In this document: one piece after another, positions 22,567 through 29,086 of the stretch
Position numbering within the stretch: the first letter of the stretch is position 1
Layout of the letters: every line of letters starts with the position of its first letter
NCBI GenBank assembly: GCA_964496125.1
Contig: CAZBXE010000016.1
Location: forward strand, 1-34,226
From: CAZBXE01 sp964496125
GTDB taxonomy: Bacteria > Chlamydiota > Chlamydiia > Chlamydiales > CAZBXE01
DNA length: 34,226 bases
Direction: 5' to 3'
Notes under the pieces: model-generated
Seen by the model: only the letters and a program-made list of their open reading frames with translations
The model's database searches: none
What the model was told of the DNA's origin: nothing
Translations under genes and position numbers: made by a program

Positions 22567-22785
22567 TCAAGGGGCGGGGCGTCGCCCCGCACGCCGCCGA
22601 TACACTTTCCCCTTCCGCGTGACATTTTGGGCACACCCGCCCCCGCCTTCGGCGGGGCGCTCCAGCCAACGCACCCGCGCAAGCGACACTGGAACGAGCC
22701 GCGGCGTTGCCGAGTTCCCGCCCGTCTCCCCGACAACACGCTCCACCGACTCAATCACCACGCCCCCGCCCAGGTCAATCACCAT
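22567..22785 (-). CDS. Small hypothetical protein
   Basis: The 72-aa frame starts at ATG 22785 behind GTGAGG, overlapping the stop of the gene before it. The first 45 residues (MVIDLGGGVVIESVERVVGE) look like a small beta domain. The end is basic and Arg/Pro-rich (KGKVYRRRAGRRPAP). No family is recognised. Confidence 0.5.
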   Translation of the reverse strand: MVIDLGGGVVIESVERVVGETGGNSATPRLVPVSLARVRWLERPAEGGGGCAQNVTRKGKVYRRRAGRRPAP

Positions 22786-22969
22786 GTCGTGCCTCACATC
22801 TCACTTGCAAATACTCCCCGTCCCCAGGGACGAGCAGGCTTCCGGGCGGGGCGATGAGGGTCTGGGGGCTGCAGATCGCCGCATCCGTGCGGATGCGCTG
22901 GACGTGGCGTGCGGTCGCTGGAGTGCACTCCCAGACCGAAACCGCGCAGATCATATACGTGACGAGCAT
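22775..22969 (-). CDS. Small hypothetical protein after terS
   Basis: The 64-aa product (MLVTYMICAVSVWECTPATA...) contains SLLVPGDGEYLQVRCEARHG at its C-terminus. It follows the small terminase stop by 30 bases containing a GC hairpin (GCGCCC/GGGCGC). The start has no strong ribosome site. Function is unknown. Confidence 0.45.
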   Translation of the reverse strand: MLVTYMICAVSVWECTPATARHVQRIRTDAAICSPQTLIAPPGSLLVPGDGEYLQVRCEARHGD

Positions 22970-22999
22970 TGTGGCACCGCCCGCGCCCTTCGGGCGCGC

Positions 23000-23590
23000 T
23001 CACAGTTTCTCCAAGTCCACGACAACTCCGTCCACGTGTCGCTCCGCGGGGACGAAGTTGATCTGCACAGCTACGGGGGAGCCGCCCTGCGGGGAGCCCG
23101 CGAGCGGGCTCGGCCCGCCCTTCGCCGTCGGGATGCTGCGATCCGCGAGCTTTTCGAAAAGGTCCAGCAGCTCCCGCTTGCTGAATTTTTCCGGCTCTGC
23201 GTCGAGCCGCTCCCGCAGTTCCCCGATCGCGTCCATCGCGAGCCCCGCCATTTGACGATGCACGTCGACGAAAACCTCGTCCAGTGTCGCTTTGTAATGC
23301 TCCACGAGTTCCGCGAACGCCGGGTCGTTTTTCAGGACCGCGCACGTCCCTGGGGCGAAGCCCGTGACGCGGGAGCACTCCACAAGGCTCCGCCCGCTTG
23401 CGATGAGCTTCGCGAGCAGATGGTGATTATACCGCAGCTTCTCCAGCACCTGCCCGCCCTTATGCGCCCCGACTTCCCCCTCCGCGATCCGCTCCACGTC
23501 CACCCGCTCCAGTTCCCGCACGAAATGAAATCCCATGCGCGTCGGGCGGCGGCCGCCCCCCTGCAGCGTCAATCCGTGCATCCCGTCCAT
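23000..23590 (-). CDS. Terminase small subunit candidate
   Basis: The 196-aa product begins at the ATG at 23590, 6 bases after a perfect AGGAGG. Residues about 52-90 (YNHHLLAKLIASGRSLVECS, then RVTGFAPGTCAVLKNDP) form a helix-turn-helix like that of small terminases, which recognise the packaging site. The pattern AFAELVEHYKATLDEVFVDV, then a coiled helix (MDAIGELRERLDAEPEKFSKR), gives the oligomerisation part. The protein ends with a beta tail. It is the first gene of the leftward late block but lies 11 kb from the large subunit gene, which is unusual. Confidence 0.65.
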   Translation of the reverse strand: MDGMHGLTLQGGGRRPTRMGFHFVRELERVDVERIAEGEVGAHKGGQVLEKLRYNHHLLAKLIASGRSLVECSRVTGFAPGTCAVLKNDPAFAELVEHYKATLDEVFVDVHRQMAGLAMDAIGELRERLDAEPEKFSKRELLDLFEKLADRSIPTAKGGPSPLAGSPQGGSPVAVQINFVPAERHVDGVVVDLEKL

Positions 23591-23621
23591 GTTGGCCTCC
23601 TGCGCTGTGGCTCGTGGCGCG

Positions 23622-23650
23622 TAGGTAACTCCGTGTGGGGAAGAAGTCAA
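23622..23650 (-). promoter_or_regulatory. Candidate late promoter before terS
   Basis: On the minus strand TTGACT (23645-23650) and TACCTA (23622-23627) are 17 bases apart, giving a start about 25 bases before the ATG. The weak -10 together with repeats directly upstream suggests activator dependence. Confidence 0.4.
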
Positions 23651-23656
23651 GGGCAA

Positions 23657-23722
23657 TGTGAGGTTTTTTGAACCTGTTGAAATGTTAGACCCACTGTGAT
23701 TTTCTGAAACCTATCGAAATGT
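23657..23722. repeat. Two direct repeats flanking a TAGACCCAC box
   Basis: Copies at 23657-23685 and 23695-23722 share TGTGA, a T-rich run, GAA, ACCT and GAAATGT, with two small gaps. TAGACCCAC (23686-23694) lies exactly between them. The first copy also contains a near-palindrome TTTGAACCTGTTGAAA. The block ends 6 bases upstream of the -35 of the terS promoter, where activator sites are expected. Confidence 0.65.
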
Positions 23723-23800
23723 GATCTAGCTAAGCTTCTCAGAAGGGCCCGCTGGCCAGTCCCCCGGTGGTCCGAGGCTGGGCCGAATTGACTCGGCCTC

Positions 23801-23831
23801 GCGTGGAGAAGGGGCAGGCGACGCCTGCCCC
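23801..23831 (-). terminator. Terminator-like hairpin after the 70-aa gene
   Basis: Arms GGGGCAGGCG and CGCCTGCCCC (23811-23831) form a strong hairpin 9 bases after the stop at 23840. On the minus strand it is followed only by TTCTCC, so termination may be weak. Confidence 0.5.
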
Positions 23832-23839
23832 CAACTCGC

Positions 23840-24052
23840 CTAGTGCAGTGGGACGTGCGCCCAGGCCGCTTTCGCCTCTTGCCAGTACGCCTGGGCCTCA
23901 GCGGGGGCCTCCCGGCGCAGCGCCCCCCTGGCGCGGTTCAGATGGCGCAGGAACGTCCCGAGCGCCTCGCTTTGCGCAGTCGCCCCGCTCCGATCCGCCT
24001 TGCGCTTCGCGGCCATCGTGAGTCCGATGGCCCGGTTGAGCGTAGATTGCAT
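23840..24052 (-). CDS. Small hypothetical helical protein, first leftward gene
   Basis: The 70-aa product (MQSTLNRAIGLTMAAKRKAD...) is helical and basic, with ALGTFLRHLNRARGALRREA. The ATG at 24052 follows GAGGCAAAG; an ATG at 24085 would add 11 residues. It is the most upstream leftward gene and faces the divergent control region. A regulatory role is possible, but no domain is recognised. Confidence 0.5.
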   Translation of the reverse strand: MQSTLNRAIGLTMAAKRKADRSGATAQSEALGTFLRHLNRARGALRREAPAEAQAYWQEAKAAWAHVPLH

Positions 24053-24511
24053 CTTTGCCTCTTCGCTTGCCTCCTCTCGCCGCATCTTCGCAACAATGGC
24101 ACAACCCGGAGCCAGATGCAATACCCAAAACTGTTAGACCCACATTTGCGCCCCGCGACGAAGCCTATGTTGCCCATGCCGCTCCGCAACCACGCAACCC
24201 CACCGCAATGGCCATTTGCCGGGGCAGAAATGCCCCGTCCATGCGTCTTTCCCCTATGCCCGCCACCATACTACCAGCCAACGCTTTCACGCATGGGCGG
24301 GGCGTTTCCGCACGATATGGGCCTAACCCGATTCCTTTCCCAGCCTTGCACATTTACCACAAACTCACAAAACATCGCCCTGGCGAGATTTTCCGCTTGC
24401 AATCGACTGCGGGTTGTGCGACAACGCAATGGTCGATCGCAATGGGGCGATGGACACGGGGCCGGCGAGGCTCCAACATATGAGGAGCTTTTCCGGCCAT
24501 AGGAGCATCCA
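24053..24511. promoter_or_regulatory. Divergent control region
   Basis: No convincing gene is present in this 459-base gap. It holds a 23-base element in two orientations (minus at 24099-24121, plus at 24397-24419; form TTGCA-N9-GGGTTGTGC with 18 of 23 identical bases). It also holds TGTTAGACCCAC at 24132-24143, a GAAA-loop hairpin CGGGGCA/TGCCCCG at 24220-24237, and three CGCAATGG copies (about 24204, 24426, 24439). Each 23-base copy points toward its own arm, like divergent promoters or activator sites. Confidence 0.45.
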
Positions 24512-25090
24512 ATGGCCAATCTTGACCAAATCCTCGAGTTCAACGGTCACACTGTGCGTGTGGGCGACCTTCCCGAGACATCCATCGCGGCGCTCTTGTC
24601 GCTTGGTTTCTCGACGAAGCTCAAAAACTCGCATGCTGGCGTCAAAGCAGGAGTCCTTGGCACAAACGCCGAGACCGCGTGGTCTCCTGATGAAATCGAG
24701 GAAGAGGCAAAAGCCGCAGGGCTTTCCCAGTGGGGGCCGAACGAGGCGACTGCCAGTGCGCTCTGCGCGCATTATCAGCAGGAGATGTTCTCCGCGATTC
24801 TCAAGGGAATCGAACCGTCTCAGCGCAAGCGCGGCGGGCCGCGCCTGAACCCCGACGACAAGCTCCGCAAGGAGATTGCCATCGCGGCTCTCGAGAAGGT
24901 CGCTGCCAAAGCGGGCAAGGCACTGCCCAAACGCAGCGGAAAGAACGCCGACATCAAGGCGTTCGAGGAGTTGCTCGCGGAGTATCTTGCGGTTCCCGCC
25001 TTCTCCGACTACGTGGAGAAGGAGTTCGCGAAGCGCAAGAAAGAGTCTGCCAAGGGCATCGACTCCCTGGCCGCGGCGCTTGGACTGTAA
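24512..25090 (+). CDS. Hypothetical protein, first rightward gene
   Basis: The 192-aa product (MANLDQILEFNGHTVRVGDL...) starts behind AGGAG. The N-terminal 60 residues contain SIAALLSLGFSTKLKNSHAG. The rest is helical and Lys-rich (KLRKEIAIAALEKVAAKAGK), with a C-terminal helix YVEKEFAKRKKESAKGIDSL. The composition suggests a nucleic-acid-binding protein, but no family is recognised. A terminator follows immediately, so it is a single-gene unit. Confidence 0.7.
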   Translation: MANLDQILEFNGHTVRVGDLPETSIAALLSLGFSTKLKNSHAGVKAGVLGTNAETAWSPDEIEEEAKAAGLSQWGPNEATASALCAHYQQEMFSAILKGIEPSQRKRGGPRLNPDDKLRKEIAIAALEKVAAKAGKALPKRSGKNADIKAFEELLAEYLAVPAFSDYVEKEFAKRKKESAKGIDSLAAALGL

Positions 25091-25098
25091 AATGCGAA

Positions 25099-25120
25099 GG
25101 GGCGCTCCGGCGCCCCTTTT
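25099..25120 (+). terminator. Intrinsic terminator
   Basis: Arms GGGGCGC and GCGCCCC (25099-25105, 25110-25116) with loop TCCG are followed by TTTT. It lies 8 bases after the stop of the 192-aa gene. Confidence 0.8.
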
Positions 25121-25176
25121 CGCGCTGGTGGCGCTTCGCGCCAGCCCCATTTGCGCCAGCCATCACAAACCCCTAG

Positions 25177-25268
25177 CAGTGGCGCGTCGCAGTGGCAACA
25201 CGCAGTGGCAGTGGCGCGGCGTAGCATCTGCCCGCAGTGGCAGATCCATTGCAACATCCCCCAGTGGC
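25177..25268 (+). repeat. Six CAGTGGC iterons with 13-bp spacing
   Basis: CAGTGGC begins at 25177, 25190, 25203, 25209, 25235 and 25262. Spacings are 13, 13, 6, 26 and 27, so most copies keep a 13-bp step or double step. Most copies are GCAGTGGC. Confidence 0.75.
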
Positions 25269-25354
25269 AACACCCGACGACATTCCGGGGTCTCATTTAC
25301 GGGCGCACATTGGACACCAATGGCTCGGAAGGCTCCGTTGGGAAAGTGCCCAAA

Positions 25355-25375
25355 GTGGGTCTACGCTAGACCCAC
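25355..25375. repeat. Perfect TAGACCCAC palindrome
   Basis: GTGGGTCTA and TAGACCCAC form 9-base arms around CGC. Single copies of the half-site occur at 23686-23694 and 24135-24143, and a partial one (GTGGGTCT) at 25393-25400. All are in non-coding DNA. An operator for a dimeric regulator is the simplest reading. Confidence 0.7.
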
Positions 25376-25659
25376 AGTCGCGTTCGTGGATTGTGGGTCT
25401 CGCACTCTCTCTCAGTGTGTGTGTAGTAAGGGGAGAGAGTCACTGACACAAGGCCTTAAGCCCACTCAGGGCAAATCCGGGAAGCAGCCTTCCGAGCCAT
25501 TTGCCCCCAACATGCGCCGCCCAATACCATCCCGGAACACGCGCTTCGCGCGTGTCCCACCAGCCATCCCACCATCCATTCGCAGCCCTCGCGTTTCGCG
25601 CACATCCCACGAACAAACCGGGGGCGAACCGGGAACACGCCCCGGGCAAGGCCCTGACC

Positions 25660-25688
25660 TTGACACCCGGCAATATCCGAGCCATACT
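25660..25688 (+). promoter_or_regulatory. Promoter of the rightward gene block
   Basis: TTGACA (25660-25665), 17 bases, then CATACT (25683-25688) preceded by GC. A GGAGCGG/CCGCTCC hairpin follows in the leader before the ATG at 25751. Confidence 0.7.
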
Positions 25689-25750
25689 ATCCAAACGGCG
25701 CAGCGCCGGAGCGGCCCGAAGGGCCCGCTCCACCAACCTCGGAGCACAAA

Positions 25751-26338
25751 ATGCCGATAACTCAATCTCGAATGATCGCGCTCATCGCCGCTGCGGATGA
25801 ACTCAAGGACGGGGTTCTCGCGGCGCGGAGGTTTATCGCGGACACGCTCAAGGCGCTCCCCCCAAACCCAACGCGCGACGAGGCGCTCGGGGCGCTCCAG
25901 GGCTTTCAACAATATCTGGACCAATTCGTGATTCCCGCCGCGACTTTCGAGCTTTTAGCAAATGAAAAAGCACACTTCCGCGCCAACGCAGCGCGGAACG
26001 CCCGCCACGCCCGCCGCGCAGCGGCAAAACGCAGCGGTGCGCCGAAGGCGCACACAGCGCCCACGGCAATCGGGGCGACGCCGAGCGCAGCGCTCGGCCC
26101 TGCTCCGCCCGCCTCCCCCACGTTGCTTTCCCCTCTCGCCCTCGCGAAGCTCTCAATCAACGAGACGTGCGCCGCGTGCAACATGCCGCCGGAGTTCTCC
26201 CCCGCGGAACTCCACGACGACGCACCGCTCGCCCCGCACCAACGCGCGATGCTGGGGCTTGAGGCCGAGCCAACGCCAGACGTTGGGGAGGAGCCTGACG
26301 ACGTGGAACTGTGGGGTCGGCAAGAGGGGCTGGAATGA
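25751..26338 (+). CDS. Hypothetical protein
   Basis: The 195-aa product starts MPITQSRMIALIAAADELKD behind GGAGCAC. Residues 1-70 are helical; residues 75-130 are Ala/Pro/Arg-rich (NAARNARHARRAAAKRSGAP). The C-terminal part has a CAAC pair (ETCAACNMPPEFSPAEL) and an acidic tail (DVGEEPDDVELW). The single CxxC is not enough for a zinc site alone. Family is unknown. Confidence 0.6.
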   Translation: MPITQSRMIALIAAADELKDGVLAARRFIADTLKALPPNPTRDEALGALQGFQQYLDQFVIPAATFELLANEKAHFRANAARNARHARRAAAKRSGAPKAHTAPTAIGATPSAALGPAPPASPTLLSPLALAKLSINETCAACNMPPEFSPAELHDDAPLAPHQRAMLGLEAEPTPDVGEEPDDVELWGRQEGLE

Positions 26339-26387
26339 GAGGCCCCTCACGCGCGCGCGCGACGCCATGATGAATGCACACGGCCCC

Positions 26388-26416
26388 TTGACAACGCCCG
26401 TCCCCCATGCCATCAT
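26388..26416 (+). promoter_or_regulatory. Promoter with overlapping inverted repeat
   Basis: TTGACA (26388-26393), 17 bases, then CATCAT (26411-26416). Nine-base arms CCCCATGCC (26403-26411) and GGCATGGGG (26430-26438) overlap the -10 and the start point, as an operator would. Leader hairpins CTGTCA/TGACAG and GTCCGGGGC/GCCCCGGAC follow before the gene at 26556. Confidence 0.68.
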
Positions 26417-26555
26417 CCCCCAATGGGACGGCATGGGGCCTCCCCGCTCTCTCACAGGACTCTCTTACGAACCAATCCCGCGCAGGCGAATCGCCTGTCA
26501 TGTCGTGACAGTCCGGGGCGGCGCCCCGGACCTTCCCCCAAGGAGCGAGTATCAA

Positions 26556-26924
26556 ATGAGCAACAACCATCCCTTCGCAATGCACAACACGTCCCCCCAA
26601 CGCTCCCGTCATCTCCGCTACATCCGAACCTCCGGCCCCGCGGAGCGCATGGCCTATTACGACGCACAACCCCGCGCAGTTCGCGAGTTTATCGCGAATT
26701 TCCCCACGTCAATGACCTGCAAGGCCATCGTCCCCACGGGGCAATTGCCTGCCCTGGCGCAGCGCGCCCGCACCCGCTATCTAGCGTCCCTCATGGACAT
26801 CTGGGGCCCCGACCATCCTGCAGTCCAAGACGCAAAGCGTGCTGTAACGACGCACCGAGGCAAAGCCGTCGCAGTGTTGCAGCCGTCCGATCTTGACGCT
26901 GCGACCCTCGCCGCGCTACTATAA
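26556..26924 (+). CDS. Hypothetical protein
   Basis: The 122-aa product (MSNNHPFAMHNTSPQRSRHL...) starts behind AGGAG. It has RAVREFIANFPTSMTCKAIV and a helical C-terminus (RTRYLASLMDIWGPDHPAVQ). Function is unknown. It is the first gene after the 26388 promoter. Confidence 0.6.
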   Translation: MSNNHPFAMHNTSPQRSRHLRYIRTSGPAERMAYYDAQPRAVREFIANFPTSMTCKAIVPTGQLPALAQRARTRYLASLMDIWGPDHPAVQDAKRAVTTHRGKAVAVLQPSDLDAATLAALL

Positions 26925-26957
26925 ACGCCACGCCCCTGCCAACACGGAGCGCCCCAC

Positions 26958-27284
26958 ATGAAAATCGTCATCAATCGCCGCTACGGCGGATTCAGCCTTT
27001 CGCCATTGGCAATCCGCTCCTATTTGAAACTCAAATGTCTTCCATTCAAGGAAGACACGACGGGCTTCTATTTGGCAGACGGCGACAATTTCATGCCGTT
27101 CTGCCATCTCGACATTCCCCGCGAAGACCCTGACTTGGTTTTTCTGGTCAGACTCTTCGGAGAAGACGCGGAGGGGCGCGGAGCCCTCTTGCGCATTGTG
27201 GAAATCCCTGACGACGTGGACTGGGAGATCACCGAACACGACGGCATGGAGCACATCGCCGAACGTCACCGGACCTGGCGATAA
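26958..27284 (+). CDS. Conserved small phage protein
   Basis: The 108-aa product begins MKIVINRRYGGFSLSPLAIR and ends IPDDVDWEITEHDGMEHIAE plus RHRTWR. This beginning (INxxYGGFxLSxxA) and end (IPDDVxWxIxExDGxExIxExHRxW) mark a widespread phage family of unknown function. GGAG precedes the ATG. Spacing in this part of the genome is close, indicating one transcript. Confidence 0.75.
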   Translation: MKIVINRRYGGFSLSPLAIRSYLKLKCLPFKEDTTGFYLADGDNFMPFCHLDIPREDPDLVFLVRLFGEDAEGRGALLRIVEIPDDVDWEITEHDGMEHIAERHRTWR

Positions 27285-27294
27285 GGAGCCCCCA

Positions 27295-27546
27295 ATGCAA
27301 CACCCCACAGCACAGCGCCCCACGCAACGCTCCGCATCTCCAATCTCCCGCGCCCCGTCCGGCCGCGTCCACTGGGACGCCCGAGAGGGTGACGTTTACA
27401 TCGTGACCGGGACTGATACTCGCGGGAGGCGCTTCCGCTACCAGTTCGCCCACGCGAGGACCGCGCTGAGCATCAATCTCTGGCGTGGCTCGGTCTGGCT
27501 TTTCCGCAACAACCACCGCCACTTGATCCGTCGAGTCTGGAATTGA
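27295..27546 (+). CDS. Small basic hypothetical protein
   Basis: The 83-aa product begins MQHPTAQRPTQRSASPISRA behind AAGGAG. The C-terminal 55 residues (GDVYIVTGTDTRGRRFRYQF...) form a predicted beta-sheet with many Arg residues. RNA or DNA binding is possible but not shown. Family is unknown. Confidence 0.6.
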   Translation: MQHPTAQRPTQRSASPISRAPSGRVHWDAREGDVYIVTGTDTRGRRFRYQFAHARTALSINLWRGSVWLFRNNHRHLIRRVWN

Positions 27547-27556
27547 GGGGCCCCAC

Positions 27557-27751
27557 ATGACCCGCAAAGATTACGAACTCCTCGCCAAGGCGCTTGCATC
27601 ATGCGTGCCCCAGGGCGAGCATTCTCCCAACGCACAATTCGTCAACACGTGTCTGGCCATTGCCGACGCGCTCACCGCATATCCAAACTTCGACAAGCAA
27701 AAATTTCTCCAAGCCTGCTTCAGCATGGAGCGCCCCAATGCGAATCCGTGA
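27557..27751 (+). CDS. Small conserved-type phage protein
   Basis: This 64-aa protein starts MTRKDYELLAKALASCVPQG, a start seen in many small phage proteins. It continues with a helix NTCLAIADALTAYPNFDKQK. GAGGGG precedes the ATG. It overlaps the next gene by 14 bases. Confidence 0.6.
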   Translation: MTRKDYELLAKALASCVPQGEHSPNAQFVNTCLAIADALTAYPNFDKQKFLQACFSMERPNANP

Positions 27752-27893
27752 TGCCCAGTCCCCTCCGTTCCGCCTCTCCGCGGGCTGGTTCTTTGTGCTT
27801 CGCTACGTCCTGACCGGCCCGTTCCCGACACGCCGCGACGCCTGGTGCGCCTACCGCGCCGCGTTGCTGCGCCCCTGGCCCGGAGCCCTCTGA
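27738..27893 (+). CDS. 51-aa hypothetical protein
   Basis: The frame MRIRDAQSPPFRLSAGWFFV continues with LTGPFPTRRDAWCAYRAALL. GGAG lies 8 bases before the ATG, and the stop overlaps the next start as TGATG. Aromatic and Arg residues dominate. Function is unknown. Confidence 0.5.
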   Translation: MRIRDAQSPPFRLSAGWFFVLRYVLTGPFPTRRDAWCAYRAALLRPWPGAL

Positions 27894-28012
27894 TGCTCCC
27901 ATTCTGGCTCCTCTACATCGCAACGCTTGCAGTTATATACTGGACGATAAGCAACACCATCGCCGTGTTGCTCACACTCTACGTAAAACTCCTCACAAGG
28001 AGCCCCCAATGA
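27893..28012 (+). CDS. 39-aa membrane peptide
   Basis: The frame MLPFWLLYIATLAVIYWTIS continues hydrophobic almost to its end (NTIAVLLTLYVKLLTRSPQ). One or two membrane spans are likely. GGAG precedes the ATG, and both ends overlap neighbours (TGATG, ATGA), which supports translation. Confidence 0.55.
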   Translation: MLPFWLLYIATLAVIYWTISNTIAVLLTLYVKLLTRSPQ

Positions 28013-28245
28013 CACTGACCCGCATTGAAACAGCCCTTTCCAAAGGCCATATCTGGGCACGCATGGTGTCCGGCCGCTGGTGGCGCATCCGCCGAAACGG
28101 CAAAACAAAAACCTGGGTGACGCGCCCGGGCGAATGGAGCATTCCAGTCAAAGCTGGGCTTCGCTCCTGCACAACTCTGACTAATAACTCCACTTTCGGC
28201 GGGGACGGAGATTTTATGATCTGCGAGTTCAACCCGAACCACTAG
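28009..28245 (+). CDS. Small hypothetical protein
   Basis: The 78-aa product (MTLTRIETALSKGHIWARMV...) starts behind AAGGAG. It is rich in Trp and Arg (GRWWRIRRNGKTKTW), then VTRPGEWSIPVKAG. A nucleic-acid-binding beta protein would fit, but no family is recognised. Confidence 0.6.
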   Translation: MTLTRIETALSKGHIWARMVSGRWWRIRRNGKTKTWVTRPGEWSIPVKAGLRSCTTLTNNSTFGGDGDFMICEFNPNH

Positions 28246-28254
28246 GAGCCACCA

Positions 28255-28600
28255 ATGGACTTCCTATACCGCTATACAATTGAAGGCTCTGCAGACGCTC
28301 CTCGCATCCTTCTGCACACAATCGCCGTCACGCGTTGCACTCCCAAGGGCGCGTGGCTGTATACAGGTAAATTCGTGCTTCTCACCGCACGAAAAAAAAA
28401 AAAAAAAAAAATTCGCCTGCGAGACAATCGAAGAAGCTCGCGAGAGCTTTCTCGCCCGCACGGCTCGCCATGAGATGCTACTGCGGGCCCAGCTTAACCG
28501 TGTCTCAGCGGTAAGAGCCTGGCTCGACGCAAACGGATGGCCCGAGCCATTCGACGGGCCTCACACGGTCGCGGCCGCCCTTCCCCCATGGGCACACTAA
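28255..28600 (+). pseudogene. Phage gene split by a 20-A run (frameshift or slippage)
   Basis: The frame from 28255 (MDFLYRYTIEGSADAPRILL) reaches LLTARK and then the poly-A run. After the run, the matching sequence continues in the other frame: FACETIEEARESFLARTARH, then EMLLRAQLNRVSAVRAWLDA, to the stop at 28598-28600. A known phage family has the layout TPKGxW...FVLLxxRKxFAxxTxEEAxxSFxARxxRQ-xxLxAQL, which joins both halves. One A fewer, or two more, restores the frame. Slippage during transcription, phase variation or a sequencing error are all possible. Confidence 0.65.
28392..28411 (+). repeat. Homopolymer of 20 A
   Basis: Twenty consecutive A residues lie in an otherwise GC-rich genome, exactly where the reading frame changes. 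Confidence 0.9.
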
Positions 28601-28611
28601 CGGAGCTTCCT

Positions 28612-28983
28612 ATGTTCCCCACACTTGACACTCATAACAACTGGGCCACAACACTTCCTTTCCCAGCGGAGCGCGCTCTTCGCGAGTCAATCCGCCACTG
28701 GCGCGCCAACGCCTTCGGAGCTTTCGAAGGAATCGGCCCTTCTAGCTGCGCACTTTGCAAACTGTATATTGAATCCGTTTGCGAAGGCTGTCCGGTCGCC
28801 GCGTTTTCAGGCAAATCCGGTTGCGTCGGAACTCCTTACGGAAGGGTCGAATGCGCAGATTTCCTTATCTATGGGATTGATTTCCGCGGTGCAGCGCGAG
28901 AGGAGCTTTATTTCCTTGAAATGCTCCTCGAGCTTGCCCATGCGTCCGACGCGGAACGTGGCGCGGCGTATTGCGGCGCGTGA
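28612..28983 (+). CDS. Cysteine-rich putative zinc-binding phage protein
   Basis: The 123-aa product starts MFPTLDTHNNWATTLPFPAE behind GGAG. It has the helix ALRESIRHWRANAF and the pattern CALCKLYIESVCEGCPV, then SGCVGTPY. Phage proteins with C-xx-C...C-xx-CPV...C-xTPY are common and probably bind a metal, but their role is not known to me. The four spaced Cys residues are intact here. Confidence 0.68.
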   Translation: MFPTLDTHNNWATTLPFPAERALRESIRHWRANAFGAFEGIGPSSCALCKLYIESVCEGCPVAAFSGKSGCVGTPYGRVECADFLIYGIDFRGAAREELYFLEMLLELAHASDAERGAAYCGA

Positions 28984-29028
28984 CGGGACGGGGCGGGCGT
29001 GGGATTGGGCGGGCGTGACCCATGCCCC

Positions 29029-29057
29029 TTGACATGCACATGCCCCTATGCCATCAT
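29029..29057 (+). promoter_or_regulatory. Second CATCAT-type promoter
   Basis: TTGACA (29029-29034), 17 bases, then CATCAT (29052-29057). CCCC precedes the -35 and TATGC precedes the -10, as in the promoter at 26388. Several CATGCCC copies surround it. It drives the gene at 29087 and those after it. Confidence 0.68.
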
Positions 29058-29086
29058 CCCCATGCCACCTAACCCGGACGCCCGCC

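Larger units (their letters stand above)
25121..25659. other. Non-coding, repeat-rich region (origin-like)
   Basis: I see no supported gene in this stretch of about 540 bases. It contains the CAGTGGC iterons (25177-25268), the TAGACCCAC palindrome (25355-25375) and a further GTGGGTCT at 25393-25400. A GT-rich loop is bracketed by ACTCTCTC and GAGAGAGT (about 25404-25440), and a hairpin ACACGCGC/GCGCGTGT occupies 25537-25555. The concentration of repeats resembles a replication origin or a regulatory hub, but nothing here proves it. Confidence 0.45.

Noticed and set aside
23843..24502. Plus-strand open frame of 219 codons across the control region
   Set aside because: No ribosome site, Arg/Pro/Cys-rich shadow-like composition, and it runs over a minus-strand gene and regulatory repeats.
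25177..25268. CRISPR-like array
   Set aside because: Repeat units are only 7-8 bases with 6-20 base gaps. This is an iteron pattern, not repeat-spacer structure, and no cas gene is present.
25466..25924. Minus-strand frames across the gap before 25751
   Set aside because: They cover a good plus-strand promoter and part of a plus gene, lack ribosome sites and have no protein-like pattern.
28496..28540. tRNA-like D-arm sequence (CTCAGCGGTAAGAGCC)
   Set aside because: No matching acceptor, anticodon or T-arm is found around it, and it encodes the conserved C-terminal part of the protein split by the A run.
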